Translations under genes and position numbers: made by a program
Source: Salvia splendens
Taxonomy: Eukaryota > Streptophyta > Magnoliopsida > Lamiales > Lamiaceae
Direction of reading: 5' to 3'
DNA: 64,000 bases
NCBI RefSeq assembly: GCF_004379255.2
Contig: NC_056033.1
Location: 24,792,209 to 24,856,208 of the forward strand
Notes under the pieces: generated by a model
Databases searched by the model: none
Seen by the model: the letters and a program-made list of their open reading frames with translations, nothing else
What the model was told of the DNA's origin: nothing
Part shown: positions 22,415 through 34,742 of the stretch, one piece after another
Layout: every line of letters begins with the position of its first letter
How positions within the stretch are numbered: the stretch's first letter is position 1

Positions 22415-23165
22415 CACAGATGAGAACATTTATGGTTCGTTGTTTTCTTTTTCTTTAATTAGAAACAACTGCAGTGGAGGGTGGACAACTTTCTTCCATT
22501 TCCACGTTTTTCGATCTCTTATTTTTCTAAATAACATACTGTGTTTCAGTCCATACATATTTTCCTCCAAATTTGAGTGATATAAATGTTTACCGGAATT
22601 ATAAAATCTTACTTTTTGGGTACACAAAATAAAAAATATGATTAGTTTATATATATTCTAGCTAGATACTAACATCATTCCAAAAAGGAAAACGTTTTAT
22701 TTTAAATGGGATATATGAAATATTAAGTTGCTAACTACAAATGAAAAGGGAACGACAAATGAATGAAAAACGAATTCGTGTTTTATTGCATTGATAAACG
22801 AAATGTAGTACATAAAGAGTACAAAGTCGACGTTTATAATGAGAAAATATGTACGCGTTTCCAAGCTTATTACTTAATTAGCTTACATATTTGAACACAT
22901 AAAATTAGAAAAAGGAATTTAAAATACAAGTGAAATGTTCTTTCTGGCTTCTCTTCCCAAGCCACGTTACACCCCTTCACGGCCCATTGGGCTGATGGCA
23001 GCCATAGCTAGTTTGAACAGCCTGCAGAGCCCACTCTTTTTCCCTCACTTGCAAATTACAAACAAGGGAATGTCAGCCCCTGCACTCCCCTCCCCCTCCC
23101 ACCGTCTCTCTCTTATGCACCCTGTAACAATAAAGACAAGTTGTGTAAATGCAACTCATGCAAGG
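22415..23165. other. Upstream region of PME gene 1, no gene seen
   Basis: AT-rich sequence is followed by a CT-rich block (about 22930-23120). Open frames here are short and not conserved as proteins between the copies; for example, indels differ around 22960 and 23050. Confidence 0.5.
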
Positions 23166-23170
23166 GTACT

Positions 23171-24332
23171 TGTTGTGAAAAGTAAAATGCAGAAAATAAA
23201 AGACCACCGAATAACTTTGAAGACTACATTGTGAATGACTTGAATTGTTTTTTGTGATACATTGTACCTCCATATTCATAGGACTAGAGAAATAAATGCA
23301 CCTAGAAATTATAGAATTGGAACTATAACACTATTAATGTTATATCCCTTGTAACTCTAAACTGACCATTTTCAATATTCTTGAGTCTCTCATATTATAT
23401 TTCCAACACTCCCCCTTAAGTTGAGAATCGAGTTTTTCGAAACTCAACTTGCACGATCTTCACTTTGATAAATAGTTTATACTCGTATTCATGAGTCCTT
23501 CACTTTTCATTTACAGTTTATGCTCGTATCATAGAGCTTCTTCAACTCATCATTGATAATTTATACTCTTATCAATGAGTTATTTTTTTTATTGAATGTT
23601 TAGACTCGTTTCAAGGAGCTTCTTCATTTTTCTTCATTGAAAGTTTAGTCTCTTATCAAGGAGCTCTTCATCATTGAATGTTTAGACTCGTTTCAAGGAG
23701 CTTCTTCAATTTTCTTTTGACAGTTTTAACTCGTGTCAAGGAGCCATCTTAGATAGTTTTTGCTCGTATCCAGCAGCCTTCAATTTTTTGTTGATAGTTT
23801 TAACTCGTGTCAAGGAGCTCTTCAAGTTTTGGTTGACAGTTTTAACTCGTGTCAAGGAGTCAATTTAGACAGTTTTTACTCATGTCTGTGAGCCAGTTTA
23901 GATAGTTCTAGCTTGTATCTGGGAGCTCAGCCTCCTCGCCCCTCATCATGCAACGACTGTTTGGTTTGAACCAGTAAAAGTCCCAGTAGTTTGAGATCAA
24001 TTTTTCACGGCTGTTTTGTTTACTTGGGCAGATTCTTGGCTGTATATTTGCGAGGGTTTTGTTTTTGCTATAGAGACTTGATCCATGCGAGGGATCGAAC
24101 ACCGTGTTGAAAAGTAAAATTCGGAAAATAAAATACCACTGAATAACTTTGAAGACTACATTATGATTTGTGAATGACTTGAATTGTTATTTGTGATATA
24201 TTGTACATCCCTATTTATAGGACTGGAGAAGTAAATGCACCTAGGAACTATAACACTATTAATATTATATTCCTTGAAACTCTAAAGTGACCATTTCCAA
24301 TATTCTTGAGCCTCTCATATTATATTCTAACA
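23171..24332 (-). mobile_element. Small non-autonomous LTR element H, copy 1
   Basis: Two related terminal repeats lie at 23171-23408 and 24105-24332. Next to the left one, on minus, is a polypurine tract (AAGGGGGAGTG), so the element points to minus. The internal 0.7 kb has no gag or pol but holds a degenerate tandem repeat of roughly 40-50 bp units around TTTTAACTCGTGTCAAGGAG (23450-23925). GTACT occurs at 23166-23170 and 24336-24340, a probable target duplication, although 3 bp off the expected right end. Size and lack of genes resemble TRIM/LARD-like derivatives. Confidence 0.65.
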
Positions 24333-24685
24333 CTTGTACTCCAGAATAGAAACAAAACAAATTAAATAAAAGTATGGTGAAGATCATCAAAAGGCTTATG
24401 GTTGACTGCATGAGAAGACAAAGGAGAATTTATTACCCATATTAGTCCAAGCTAGAGTAGCAGAAAAAATGCAAGTGAATAGCCAAAATAGCAGACTAGT
24501 TCTCAGCACAGAGAGAAAACATATCTGGAAAGCAAAATACATCATAGCCGAAAGAGGAATATTGAAAAGGCTACTGTCTCATTCAATTCGGAAGCTCAAG
24601 AAGTATCCAGAACTTTTACTAATTCAGAATCAGTAATGATAGTCATCAATTTATCTGACTAATCATAACAGAAACTTGATCAATT
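24333..24685. other. Intergenic sequence, nothing recognised
   Basis: This AT-rich single-copy-looking stretch borders element H. It could be intron or untranslated sequence of the gene fragment at 24690-24922; no motif supports more. Confidence 0.3.
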
Positions 24686-24689
24686 CTAC

Positions 24690-24922
24690 CTTGCAATCCC
24701 TCGTACAGCCACGTCTCTATATGAGAGCTTGTGGTCCTTCACATTAGATGGATTCTTTCTGGCTGTGCATCCAAGTGATATAGATCCAGTACATCTGGTC
24801 TTGCGTGGATCTTGAGCACCAACGGAATGCACCGAGTCATTACTTTTAGTACCAGCTTTTTGTTCCTCCATCACTGCAACTTTAGCTTGAGGTTGTGCCT
24901 CTTCATATCCTTCAACAGGCAC
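24690..24922 (-). pseudogene. Possible host-gene exon fragment of unknown function
   Basis: An open frame of about 77 codons ends at a plausible splice donor (CAAG|GTAGAA at 24690). It encodes a hydrophilic peptide with VKDHKLSYRDVAVRG near its end. The composition looks like coding exon rather than repeat, but I cannot assign a family. Its upstream side is lost about 0.1 kb before the LTR of chromovirus C. It may be a gene fragment stranded by transposon insertion. Confidence 0.25.
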
Positions 24923-25019
24923 CGCGCACCGGCCACGCTAGGGCTGACCACGAATGGAAGAAGAAGAGGTTGTAGGCGGTGGATTTCCTCCGGAGAAGAA
25001 ACGAAATAGAGAAGAGATG

Positions 25020-25545
25020 ATAAGGTATTTAGCCTTATCAGAGATCAACATCAAGGAAGTGTTTGTCGATGATCTACTCTCTCCTTAATCGCGGTTTGTT
25101 CCCCCTCGATCATGAGGATCAGAATTGGAAGTTGGTGGAGTTTCTGAAATTAAAGAAGAACGTGATAGATAAAAGGATTCTTATTATGACTTAATGGAAT
25201 TAAGATAACAAGATTCCTATTTATAATAACTAAGGACCCTAGGGTTGGTTCAACTCTCATTTGCATATCGGGAAAGAACTAACAAAGAAAACCCAACATG
25301 GAGCTTATAAGTACGCCCGACTCTCTAATCCTACTAAATTAGATAACTGCTGAATAACTGAATACATAACTAACGACTGACATGGACGTGGAGGCGTGTT
25401 GGAGGACATCGACGTGGAGGCGTGTTGGAGGACATCTTGTGCGCTTTGGCCTGATTGTGTTTTGCAACTCTTGAATGACGATATCTTGCAATTGATCATG
25501 CATATCATCCACCTGGATGATGGATCAGCTACATGGTGCGTATCA
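25020..25545 (-). repeat. 3' LTR of chromovirus-like element C
   Basis: On minus the LTR starts at 25545 with TGATACGCACC, directly after a polypurine tract (CCGGGGGGAGT, 25546-25556). A minus-strand TATA box TATAAATAG is at 25217-25225. A 20-bp unit around GGACATCGACGTGGAGGCGT is partly duplicated at 25383-25433. The outer end near 25020 is not resolved, because the matching 5' LTR is absent. Confidence 0.6.
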
Positions 25546-25665
25546 ACTCCCCCCGGTTAGAGTCTCCTTGTCCTCATGGAGAAGTGAAGGAAAATGGTTT
25601 GCTAGGAAGATGATTGGTTTCCAGGTAGGGAATGAGTGATAGTTGTCGGACCACTGAACTAAGCC

Positions 25666-28556
25666 TTATTCGACGGATTTCCAATGCTGCATCACAACCC
25701 TCCGGCTAAGAAACTTCTCAGGGTTTGCTAGTTGGGCGTGACATGAAGAATTCTTCAGTACAACAGGTTCTGAATCATAATCTCCGGTGACAAATGGATG
25801 AGGCTGGCTAACATGAAAAACATTATGAACTCGGTCGCCCGCCGGTAATTCAAGGTGATATACCACTGGACCAATCTTATCAATCACAAAGGCCCGTAGT
25901 AACGGAGAGAAAGCTTGGAGAACAAAGGACATGCCACTGAATGTTGTTGATATTGCTGCAACTTCAGGAGAACAATATCGCATGTTTCAATCGGAACATC
26001 ACGGTGGTGCCGGTTGGCAACATCACAGATGCCCTGTTGGGCATGCTCCAAATTTGAACGCAATTTGACAAGCAATTCACCTGACGAATAAGATCCGCCA
26101 CTGCCGTAGGAGTTGATAATGAAGGTGGGGATGCGACTAGTGAAGGTGCCTCACGGCCATGCAAGGCATGAAATGGAGACGTTCCTAAACCAATGTGATG
26201 AAAGCAATTGAGCGCCAGCTCTGCCAAAGGGAGAGAGTTTGTGCACTTGGAGGGCTTGTCCTCCGTGAAGGCACGCAAATGATGCTCAAGGCCCCTGTTC
26301 CTTACCACGGTTTGGCCATCGGATTGAGGATGGTAAGCTGTGGTGAAATGTACTCTCGTGTTACTCAAATGAAGCATGTGCTACCAAGCTGCAATAAGAA
26401 AAATCAGATCACGATTGGAGATAAGAGTTTTTGAAAACCCATGATGTTGTGTCGATGAACAATTTGGCTACGTGGGAAGCATCAAACTTGGCTGGTAACG
26501 GCACGTAATGCGCGTATTTTGACAATCTATCGACCACGACCATAATAACGGTGTACCCACGAGAAGGAGGAAGACCAGCAATGAAGTCTATGGAGACATC
26601 CTCACACACTTATGATGGAATAGGTAAAGGTTGAAGGAGACCAGCCGGTCGCTGAGTAGAATATTTGGTAGTCTGACATTCAACACACGAGGCAACATGT
26701 TTCTTTACCTCCCTTTGCATCCTCAGCGAAAAGAAGGCGGCATCAAGACTTTTGAAAGTTCGGTCCACACCCGGGTGACCTGCTACTGGAGTGTTATGAT
26801 GTTCAAATAACAACCGCGCTCTCACCAGAGAGGTTGGATCAACATAAATGAGTCTGTTAAAATAGACCAAACCATCATAATATAACAAATGAGAAGCAGC
26901 TGACTCGTTTTGTATTGACTGTTTCAGATGAGGCAGTTTCACGCCTTAATTCGGCCAACAGGTCAGGCAGCGAATGGACGATAGTCATGAAGAGTTTTCC
27001 TACTCTCTTGGCATCTGGGTCACAACGTGAAAGAGCATCCGCCACTTTATTGGAAACACTTGTTTTTTACTCTATACGAAACTTATAACCCATAAGTTTG
27101 CGAACATAAAGTTGTTAATCCGATGTTTGGATTACTTGTTGAAGCAAGTCCTTACGACTTTTCTGATCAGATCGAATAAAGAATTCTCTTCCCAACAAAT
27201 ATTGTCTCGATTTCTTAACAGCCTACACTATAGCATACAATTCTTTGTGATAAGTGAAAGCTGTGCGTCGCCTAGGTCCCAGCCAATGGGTGTCCATCCT
27301 GCAACAACATTGCACCAATACCAAACTCTGAAGCATCGGTTTCAACACAAAAATTACTAAACCCTATTAAAATCAGGCAATTGAACTACTGGGGCCGAAA
27401 TTATGGTATCCTTGAGTGCTGCGAAACTGTCGTCGGCATTAGATGACCAAGTAAAAGAGTCTTTTTTTAGTATATCAGTAGTAGGGAAGCAATCATCACA
27501 TAGTGAGCAATGAAACGGCGATAATAGCCCATCAAGCTAAGAAATCCCTACAATTGTTTGACGTTTGAGGGAGTCGGCCAAGCGACCATCACTTCTAGTT
27601 TTGTCGGATCTGCATGTAGTCGCCCATTAGTGATTATATGATCCAAATAGTCCACCAACTCGCTACAGAAAATGCACTTTGAAAGTTTGACGAAAAATTG
27701 GTATGCCGCCAAGGTGGAGATGAACTCCACCAGATGATAGACTTACGCAATAACGGACGAAAAATAGAGTTCATGGCTGCTTGAAATATCAAAGGAGAAT
27801 TGGTAAGACCAAACAACATGATAAGAAACTCAAAATAACCATCATGCGTTCGGGAAGCCGTCTTAAAAATATCCTCTCTATGCATACAAATCTAGTGATA
27901 GCACGAACGAAGGTCAAGCTTTGTGAAGAACTTCACCGCGCTCAACTCATCGAAAAGATCATCTGCTATCGGAATAGGAAAAGGGTCCGGAATTGTATCT
28001 TTGCATGGTAATCGTTGCAAAAGTGAAATGTATTGTCCTTCTTCCGAACTAGCAAGACTGATGATGAAAAATGGCTTTGACTAGGTTAGATGATACATTG
28101 TATAGCACGAACTTGACTTTCAATCTCCTGTTTCAGAAAATAAGGATAACGATAAGGCCTAAAGTTGACTAGTTTGGAATTTGGAAGAAGGTGAATCTGA
28201 TTATCAAAATTGACGGACTAGAGGTATTCCCTCCGGCTGACCAAATACAACCATAAAATTAGTCAGAAGGTCAAATGTAAATTCGGCTGCTAGTCAGTAA
28301 TTGCCGAAGAAGAGCTCCGGGTACAACTACAAATTTGAATAGGTCTTTGTCGCGTGTTTGTGCCAGTAGGGTGGTCAAAATATTGACGAAAATCTGAAGC
28401 GGACAGGAGGAGCCACCTCAGAGAACTACCAATGAATCATCTCGTTAAATTTCCATGGTTCGTGCCACATAATCATGCGTAACACATCCTACTGATTCCA
28501 ACCACTCTATCCCAAAATGATGTCCAGAATATGTAGATCAATTCAGAAAATATTAC
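25666..28556 (-). pseudogene. Chromovirus-like pol remnant (RT, RNase H, integrase, chromodomain)
   Basis: Read on minus, the order is reverse transcriptase (27885-27548; FGLTNSPLIFQAAMN, then SKCIFCSELVDYL), RNase H traces, integrase zinc-binding region (26942-26610; HHNTPVAGHPG, CVECQ), integrase core (26609-26409 and 26377-25964; IDFIAGLPPS, TAYHPQSDGQT) and a chromodomain-like tail (25983-25666). The many frame changes and stops mark an old copy. The catalytic Tyr-x-Asp-Asp segment of reverse transcriptase appears to be missing near 27730-27745. Domain order and the chromodomain point to the chromovirus branch of Ty3/Gypsy, perhaps Reina-like. Confidence 0.8.
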
Positions 28557-30233
28557 TGATAAGGCTCGTTTCATGCATGTGTTCTGTGATAAAACTACAC
28601 CTAATTCTATGATCTAATGTGCAAATGTGAGCCAGGTGTGTGTGAAAGTCCGCCATATTTAGAGAATGAAGTGATCAGGTGGGTGGACGAATGAATCAAG
28701 GAGAAGGAGTCAAATTTCCTGCTCAAACGGCTCAAGTCAGATCACATGGCATGCAGCAGGTGCACCTGACTAGGAGATTGAGCGTCACACAAGAAAGATC
28801 CCCAAGGGCGAAGGGTAGCAAAGACTTTTCGAAGGACAGTTACAATGGGGATCAAGACCTCACGCCTTCCTATAAACGAAAATAGAGAAGGAGGAAGGAG
28901 GTGGCATCTAGCTCTTGGCACTCAATAGACTTCAACACTCTCCTAAGGCTAAAAATGGGAGCTCCCAACACTCAAAACTCCTGAATTCCGTCACATACAC
29001 ACTTGGTTCCTGCTTTAGTTTAGTTTAGTAGTGGTTTGGTGTTGGTTTTGTTACTTCTATCTTTTGGTTCAGTAATTCCGCTTCGAGAATGGGCGATGAA
29101 ACAATTTCTGTTTTTGGTTTTGTTCACTTTCAGTTTACGATTTGATGTTGCAGACTATGGATTTTTTTGATTCAGTAATTTTAGTTTAGTGACCTTGATT
29201 CACGTTGAAAGCTTGTTTACCATGCATGATCTTTCTGATCTTTGTTTGATTTCCGATTTATGACGCGTATTCCAGCTCAAGAGATTTACCGTTGCTAAAT
29301 CAGTTGGATCTGAGTTTTAACATATGAATCTTGTTTGTTGTGAGAGAATCATGGATGGAATGTGTTTAGGATGTTTAGATCTGGTTATTGGCAGCATAGT
29401 AGTGTAGATCTGAGTATGTTTACGTTGGTTGAAGATGCGATCATGTTTGATTTGTTTCAGTAGGCATAGATCTGAAGTTTAGTTTTGATTTCTGCATGAG
29501 TATGAGTACGTCAGTTTGTCTACGCGTTTACAGTCGTCGTTTTCTACTCTGATTTAGAGTTATGTGTTAGTCATGTAATTCTGTTCCATCCTGCTACTTT
29601 TGTTATGATGAAATTCTCTGCAGATCTGATTTACATTGTTCCTTGATTTGGTAGTTTGAGGAAGATGAGTTTGTTAGTAAAGTTTTGCTTTATCGTACAC
29701 TTTGTAGATTTCTAACACCAGTTTACTTTTATTCTGTTTGGATATTTTAGGAAATCATCGCACAAGTTCACAGATTAGAATAAGTTGATCAGTTTAGCTT
29801 AGTTAATCTCTCAGTTTGTCACACCCTTAGTGATCTCAACTTAACCCACCTTAGTGAAGCGTGGCAGCAGCCATCCCCAACTTGTCCTCAACAAATGTAG
29901 AACTCATATTCTCTGTGGGATTCGACCCTTACTTTCCTTTACTAAAGTAGTAGTATAGTGGGTTAAGGTTTTGAAAGGCAAGCTCTTGAGTCTCACCGTT
30001 GGCACACTCGATATGAGCCAGAGTGGGGAGAAATATGTCAAGTTGATCAACTGGATTGCCCACCGGATCCGTTCACATGCCACGTGCAAGTGACAGATAA
30101 CATCGTTCACCTGGGTCTGTTTGGTGTGCCGACTTGATCAGTCTGCGACGCCCAATTCAAGCTCGAAGTTTCAGCGAGGGATAAATAACGACGCATAATT
30201 GAGACGACGAACAAGCAGCCTAGAGAGCTTTCA
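28557..30233 (+). repeat. 5' LTR of element B
   Basis: It starts TGATAAGGCTCGTTTCATGC and ends CTTTCA just before the primer site, 1677 bp. The start matches the LTRs of A and M. The last 142 bp recur at 37277-37418 with about 10% differences, much more diverged than the LTR pair of M. Confidence 0.85.
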
Positions 30234-30235
30234 AA

Positions 30236-30253
30236 TGGCGTCGTTGTCGGGGA
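30236..30253 (+). other. Primer binding site of element B
   Basis: TGGCGTCGTTGTCGGGGA is complementary to the tRNA-Asp 3' end with two mismatches. It lies 2 bp after the LTR. Confidence 0.85.
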
Positions 30254-30736
30254 GGATGGCGTTCGTTATACATTTGTTGCAAGACACCTTGGTCTAAATG
30301 TGTTGATAATTTTTCCTTTATTCTTTTTAAGTTTTCAGTTGGAACAGAGACGGCTTAAGTCACCCAAGAGTGCGAACAACAACTCCTGTCCATGATGAAC
30401 AGTTGCCGATTGGTCTAGAGGAAGTTAATCCGCTAGTGTGGACCAAGGGGGAAACAGGGGAAGATTAACACTTAGATGGGCAGAGTATCTCAGGTTATCT
30501 TTAAAAAGATTAGTGTAAATCTTGTGAATAAACTTTTCGTTGTTTTTCCTTTTCACCAGTTAGAAGGCATAGAGTTCAAGAGGCAACCAGAGGTAGAAGT
30601 GGAATTAGTCGTTGCCTAACCATGACCACCTCCTAGCCAGCGAACTGACTCCGATGCCAGCAGTGAAGAAAGTCAGGACATCTCCTCCGAGAGGCCGTCT
30701 GAATCAATATCTGACCTAAAAGAGGTAGATGCTACC

Positions 30737-31375
30737 ATGGTTGACGATCAGGAAGATGATCCGGAGATAGGGTCACCCTACGCCCACATTGAGAATGGAC
30801 CAGCCCATGCTATCTCCAAGCCCTCTGGCCAAGGCGCAATATATATTAAACCAGAATTACTGGCCGTTTTACCTGTATTCTTGGGAGCTAGTACCGAAAG
30901 TCCAACCAAGTTCCTACATGTGTTCAGTAAGAACTGTACAGTGCAGAAAAGGCCAAATGGGTTGAGTGAGGAGGATTTCAAGCTGAAGGTCGTCCCCCTC
31001 TCTTTGAAGGACGAAGCAGAAACTTGGTTCAGAGGATTGTCACCTAACACCATCAAGACATGGTCAGATTTCAAGGAAAAGTTTCTAAACCAATTCTTTC
31101 CAGTAGCTAAAACAAATGCACTCCGAAGGGAAATCAAGGAAGCTACTCAGGGGTGTGATGAGAGCTTGAGTAGATATTGGCACAGGTACAGAGGTCTTTT
31201 GGACGCATGCCCAAACCACAACATGTTGGAAGTGGAGATCTATTCCAGGTTCTACGATAGGATGGATGCGAAAAACAAAGACTTGGTAAACTCATCCAGC
31301 GGGGGAAGTTTTGCCCAATTCCGGGTGAGTAAGGCCAATATCGTCATGGAAAAAGAATATTCACATGGAGAATGA
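30737..31375 (+). pseudogene. Athila-type gag of element B, N-terminal part
   Basis: This 212-codon frame matches the gag domain of element M (44620-45180), with SPTKFLHVFSKNC, DEAETWFRGLSP and LNQFFPVAKTNALRREI. The start at 30737 is chosen because the homologous frame of M also has a Met at the same point. The frame is lost at about 31375; gag-like sequence continues in other frames to 31828, where a T-family LTR begins. The rest resumes at 36168. Confidence 0.75.
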
Positions 31376-31828
31376 CGACGAGCAGCTTAAGAACCGGGTT
31401 GATAAGCTTGAGAGGGCGTTCCAATCAGTGATCGAAACAAGTCACCCGTAAGCATCCTCAATCAAGATCCGCCCCCAGACTGACCAAGTGAGTCATCGCC
31501 TGAACACAGGTGAGATTTGGAGTTCAAGAAGGAGTTGGAATCCAGGAGAACAGGTAGATGTGTACCAACATGAATACCCCCACTATGGAGAACGAGAGAG
31601 CAGCAGAGCTCCACCTCAGTAAGAGCCTCATCCAAGCACCACACAAGTGTCTACATGGAAAATGAGATCTTACTCCAACTTTCAAGACTATGAATCCAGT
31701 CAGCCAGTGTACCAAACCGACTGCTCCAGTTATTATCCACCTTTACAAGATCAACCCCATCACCCATGGCTCTTTAATGCCGAAGATCATCTCCCAACAT
31801 GGCAAAGTGAGGACTGACAAGCTCAGAG

Positions 31829-34742
31829 TGTCACGACCGCCCTTACTAAGGATAGTAAAGATGGGGAACTCGTGACTATGGGGAAACGATAAAGAACAAC
31901 ATTTAATATGAAAACTCAATTAACTTTAAGAGAAAGTGTTTTAGTCTACAATATGGTTAAGCAGCGGATAAATGTCTCAAAGTACTTAGAGGCATAAAAC
32001 TGTATAGAGTAATGCAGAAGACTGAAAAAAATAGTTTTAAATAAGGCAGCTGAAAACAAGTATCAAAGGAGAGTCATATGATGACGCCCATGTATGAAGA
32101 CACGACGAATCCAGGAATTCCTAAAGCTCGACTCAACATCCGCCGCAACATCCTACTCAACCTGCACATAGGGAAAATATATGCATGGCTGAGTACTTGG
32201 TATACTCAGTGGGCTCATGCCGAAAACATTTTATAACAGTTATGTCATCCATACCACAGTGAACTCGAGTTTTACATTTAAATAAGAAATAACATCGAGT
32301 ATCACAAAAACAGTTTCATAGTCTCGCCAGACAATCAATCTCCCCACTTTCTCAACAATCCAAAAATCACATCATCTTTCCACAGTGCGACGAAAGTGTG
32401 GCCACACTATTCGCCCACGAGACCGGTCGACTAGCAAGGACGGCTCCCGATCCCACCAGTGTACACAGCCTGATAGGGTTTGCGGCCTTTCTCAGACCCG
32501 AATTCGTTTCACACATAGCCCTATAGACTTACGGAGCAAGCTCAAACTAACTAGGCATCAGGAAACAATCTCAACATCAAAACAACCAAAGCATGACATA
32601 ACACTTTAAACCACCCTTATAACTCCAATATCACAATTTTGAAGCGTAAAAGGAGTTTAGTAAAAGAAAGCTCACTTCGCTTGCTTATACACAATTCACA
32701 ACTTTATTTCAACCCTTGCTCTTTGTACCCACGTACGCACCACAATCCCTGTCAACACCATAACACAATCAGTCTTTCCATCAATACATTTGTCATGCAT
32801 GCCCTATCGTTCCTTCCATCGTTTTCTTATATTGCCCATCCCAACGTTCATCAATTTAAACGAAACAAACACTCAATCATACCTCAACTGCAACACATAA
32901 CCACATCATAGGATACGTTCCTTATTCACATATGTATCATGGAATTCACTCAAACTTGTCAACAAAGTTCATTTCAACAAAACCAGAATCTGGCAGAGCA
33001 GCGCAGTCATTTTGTAAAAATCATTAAATATCCAGCCGACCTCATATAACCCTAAATTTTGGTCACCACACAGTAGCGAAATCAAGGTTTATCCAGTTAA
33101 AATTTCACACCAAAATCATATCTTTAGGTCGGTCAAATAAAAAACGAAACTCACTGGACGAGAACACAAATTCTGGCAGGACTGCGCGGTTCAATTGAAA
33201 AATTCAAATTCATCGTTCATCTAGGGTTTGTCTGAAGACACCTAAAACGTCACTCAGTTAAAAATGTGTGCCAAAATAAGATCGTTTGATCGGTCAAACA
33301 CTCTTCGGAACCTACTGTCTGAACACCACAGTTTTCATGCTCAACATTTACAAACTAGGGTTTGTCTATCATTCATCCACAAATACCTATTCATACTTTC
33401 AACACATATTCATGCTTCAAAAATGACCTCACAACCATGACCTCATATTTACACATAGCATTCACCAATGAATCATCCACAAACTCACACACACTCATAC
33501 ATACACGCACATACACATACTTTCTCATGCAAACATCCTTCCCAACCGATTAATTTTTAGGTCTACGATTTCTACACTCACTATATGCATGAGGGGATCA
33601 GGCACATGGATTCAATGGAAAGAATGAGAAAGATGATTCAAGTATACCTTTCTCTTGCAAAAACAATCGGTAGGAATGACGAATGATGCGATTCTTCGAT
33701 CAATCTTGAGTTCCCAACTCCAAAATGATGCAAGAACAAAGAATTGTTGAAGGATTTTTGGAGAGGGTGAAGAGAGGGAGGGAGGCGTGTGGGAGAGAGG
33801 GAGAGGAAGGAAAAACGTGTGAATGGGGGCTAGGGTTAGGTTCCTCCCTTTTTATATTCTAGGATTAATCCCACACTTAGATAAAATAATTATAATTGTG
33901 GAGGAATAAAATAGAGGTCAATGAATAAAGCCCACAATTTAAAAGAAAATAGGCGTGTAGAAAAGGGGGAGGGGTTCTCGAAATTTGCCATTTAATTAGC
34001 AAGGGAATTGATTTGGTATTTACTTGGAAAGAAATATATTCACAAATTAGGTAAAAAGATATTGGGTATTTCATAAATAAGGTAACGAGATAATTTAAAA
34101 ATCTCCAAGTATGGAACAAGGGGGGGGGGGGGGCGTGTACTTTAGGGAGTAGCAAGGAAATTATTTAAATCCTCCAATAAAATAGGAATAGGATTTAAAT
34201 TTGATAATTTTTTGTAGAAAAAGACTCCCACAAAATAGGTAACAAATAAATTAATTCCCCAAGGAAATTTATAGGTATATGGGGCGAAAATTATAGGCCT
34301 TAAAGAAGGAAAGAGTCAAATCCTAATTAAAATAGGATATGGACGGATTTGACAAAATATAGTTAGATTTAATTGGATTTTAAATTCAAGAAGGAAATTA
34401 AACAAGGTACCAATTAAATCTACAAAAATAATTCATCCTCCTAATTAATAGGGGATTTTCGAAAATCTCCAAGGAATAGGCTAAGGGTCGAAAATCATGT
34501 AGAATAAATTAGGGATAATTTGGTTTGGATTTAATTTGGATAAATATCCCAAAACAATTAATTAAATACAAAAAAAAATATTAATTCCAATAATTTGAAG
34601 GGGCTGAAATTTTCCAAATAAAATAGCTAGAACAAAATGCATGATCCCATTTAATTAATTTCCCACATTGGAAAATATAGTACATTATTCCACATAACTC
34701 ACAACAATTAAAACTCACATCGTTAACTCAAACAAAAGTCCC
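31829..34742 (-). repeat. Family T LTR, truncated at one end
   Basis: It starts TGTCACGACCGCCCTTACTA at 31829 and runs parallel to 11484-14460, but stops about 120 bp short of the other terminus, at TTAACTCAAACAAAA. The LTR points to minus by comparison with the complete copy. It interrupts gag of element B. A run of 14 G at 34120-34133 lies inside. Short open frames are spurious. Confidence 0.8.

Larger units (their letters stand above)
19965..24332 (-). repeat. Duplicated segment, copy 1 (PME gene 1 plus element H)
   Basis: The segment matches 58708-63407 in direct orientation with an offset of 38,743-38,774 bp over most of its length. Identity is about 98-99% by eye over the gene and its flanks. 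The left boundary is sharp at TTTTGCAGATTTAG. Relative to copy 2 it lacks about 500 bp within element H (junction at about 23926-23931). Confidence 0.9.

Noticed and set aside
22000..22458. 152-codon plus-strand frame, repeated at 60744-61202
   Set aside because: Antisense to PME exon 1; composition follows the real gene.
22935..23234. 99-codon frame upstream of PME gene 1
   Set aside because: The counterpart at 61679-61978 differs by frame-changing indels, so the protein is not conserved.
23450..23925. CRISPR-like array
   Set aside because: Units are degenerate, spacers are not unique and the genome is a plant.
24060..24105. tRNA fragment or primer site suggested by GATCGAACACC near element H
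   Set aside because: The T-loop-like bases are not in the position or strand expected for a primer site, and no cloverleaf can be drawn.
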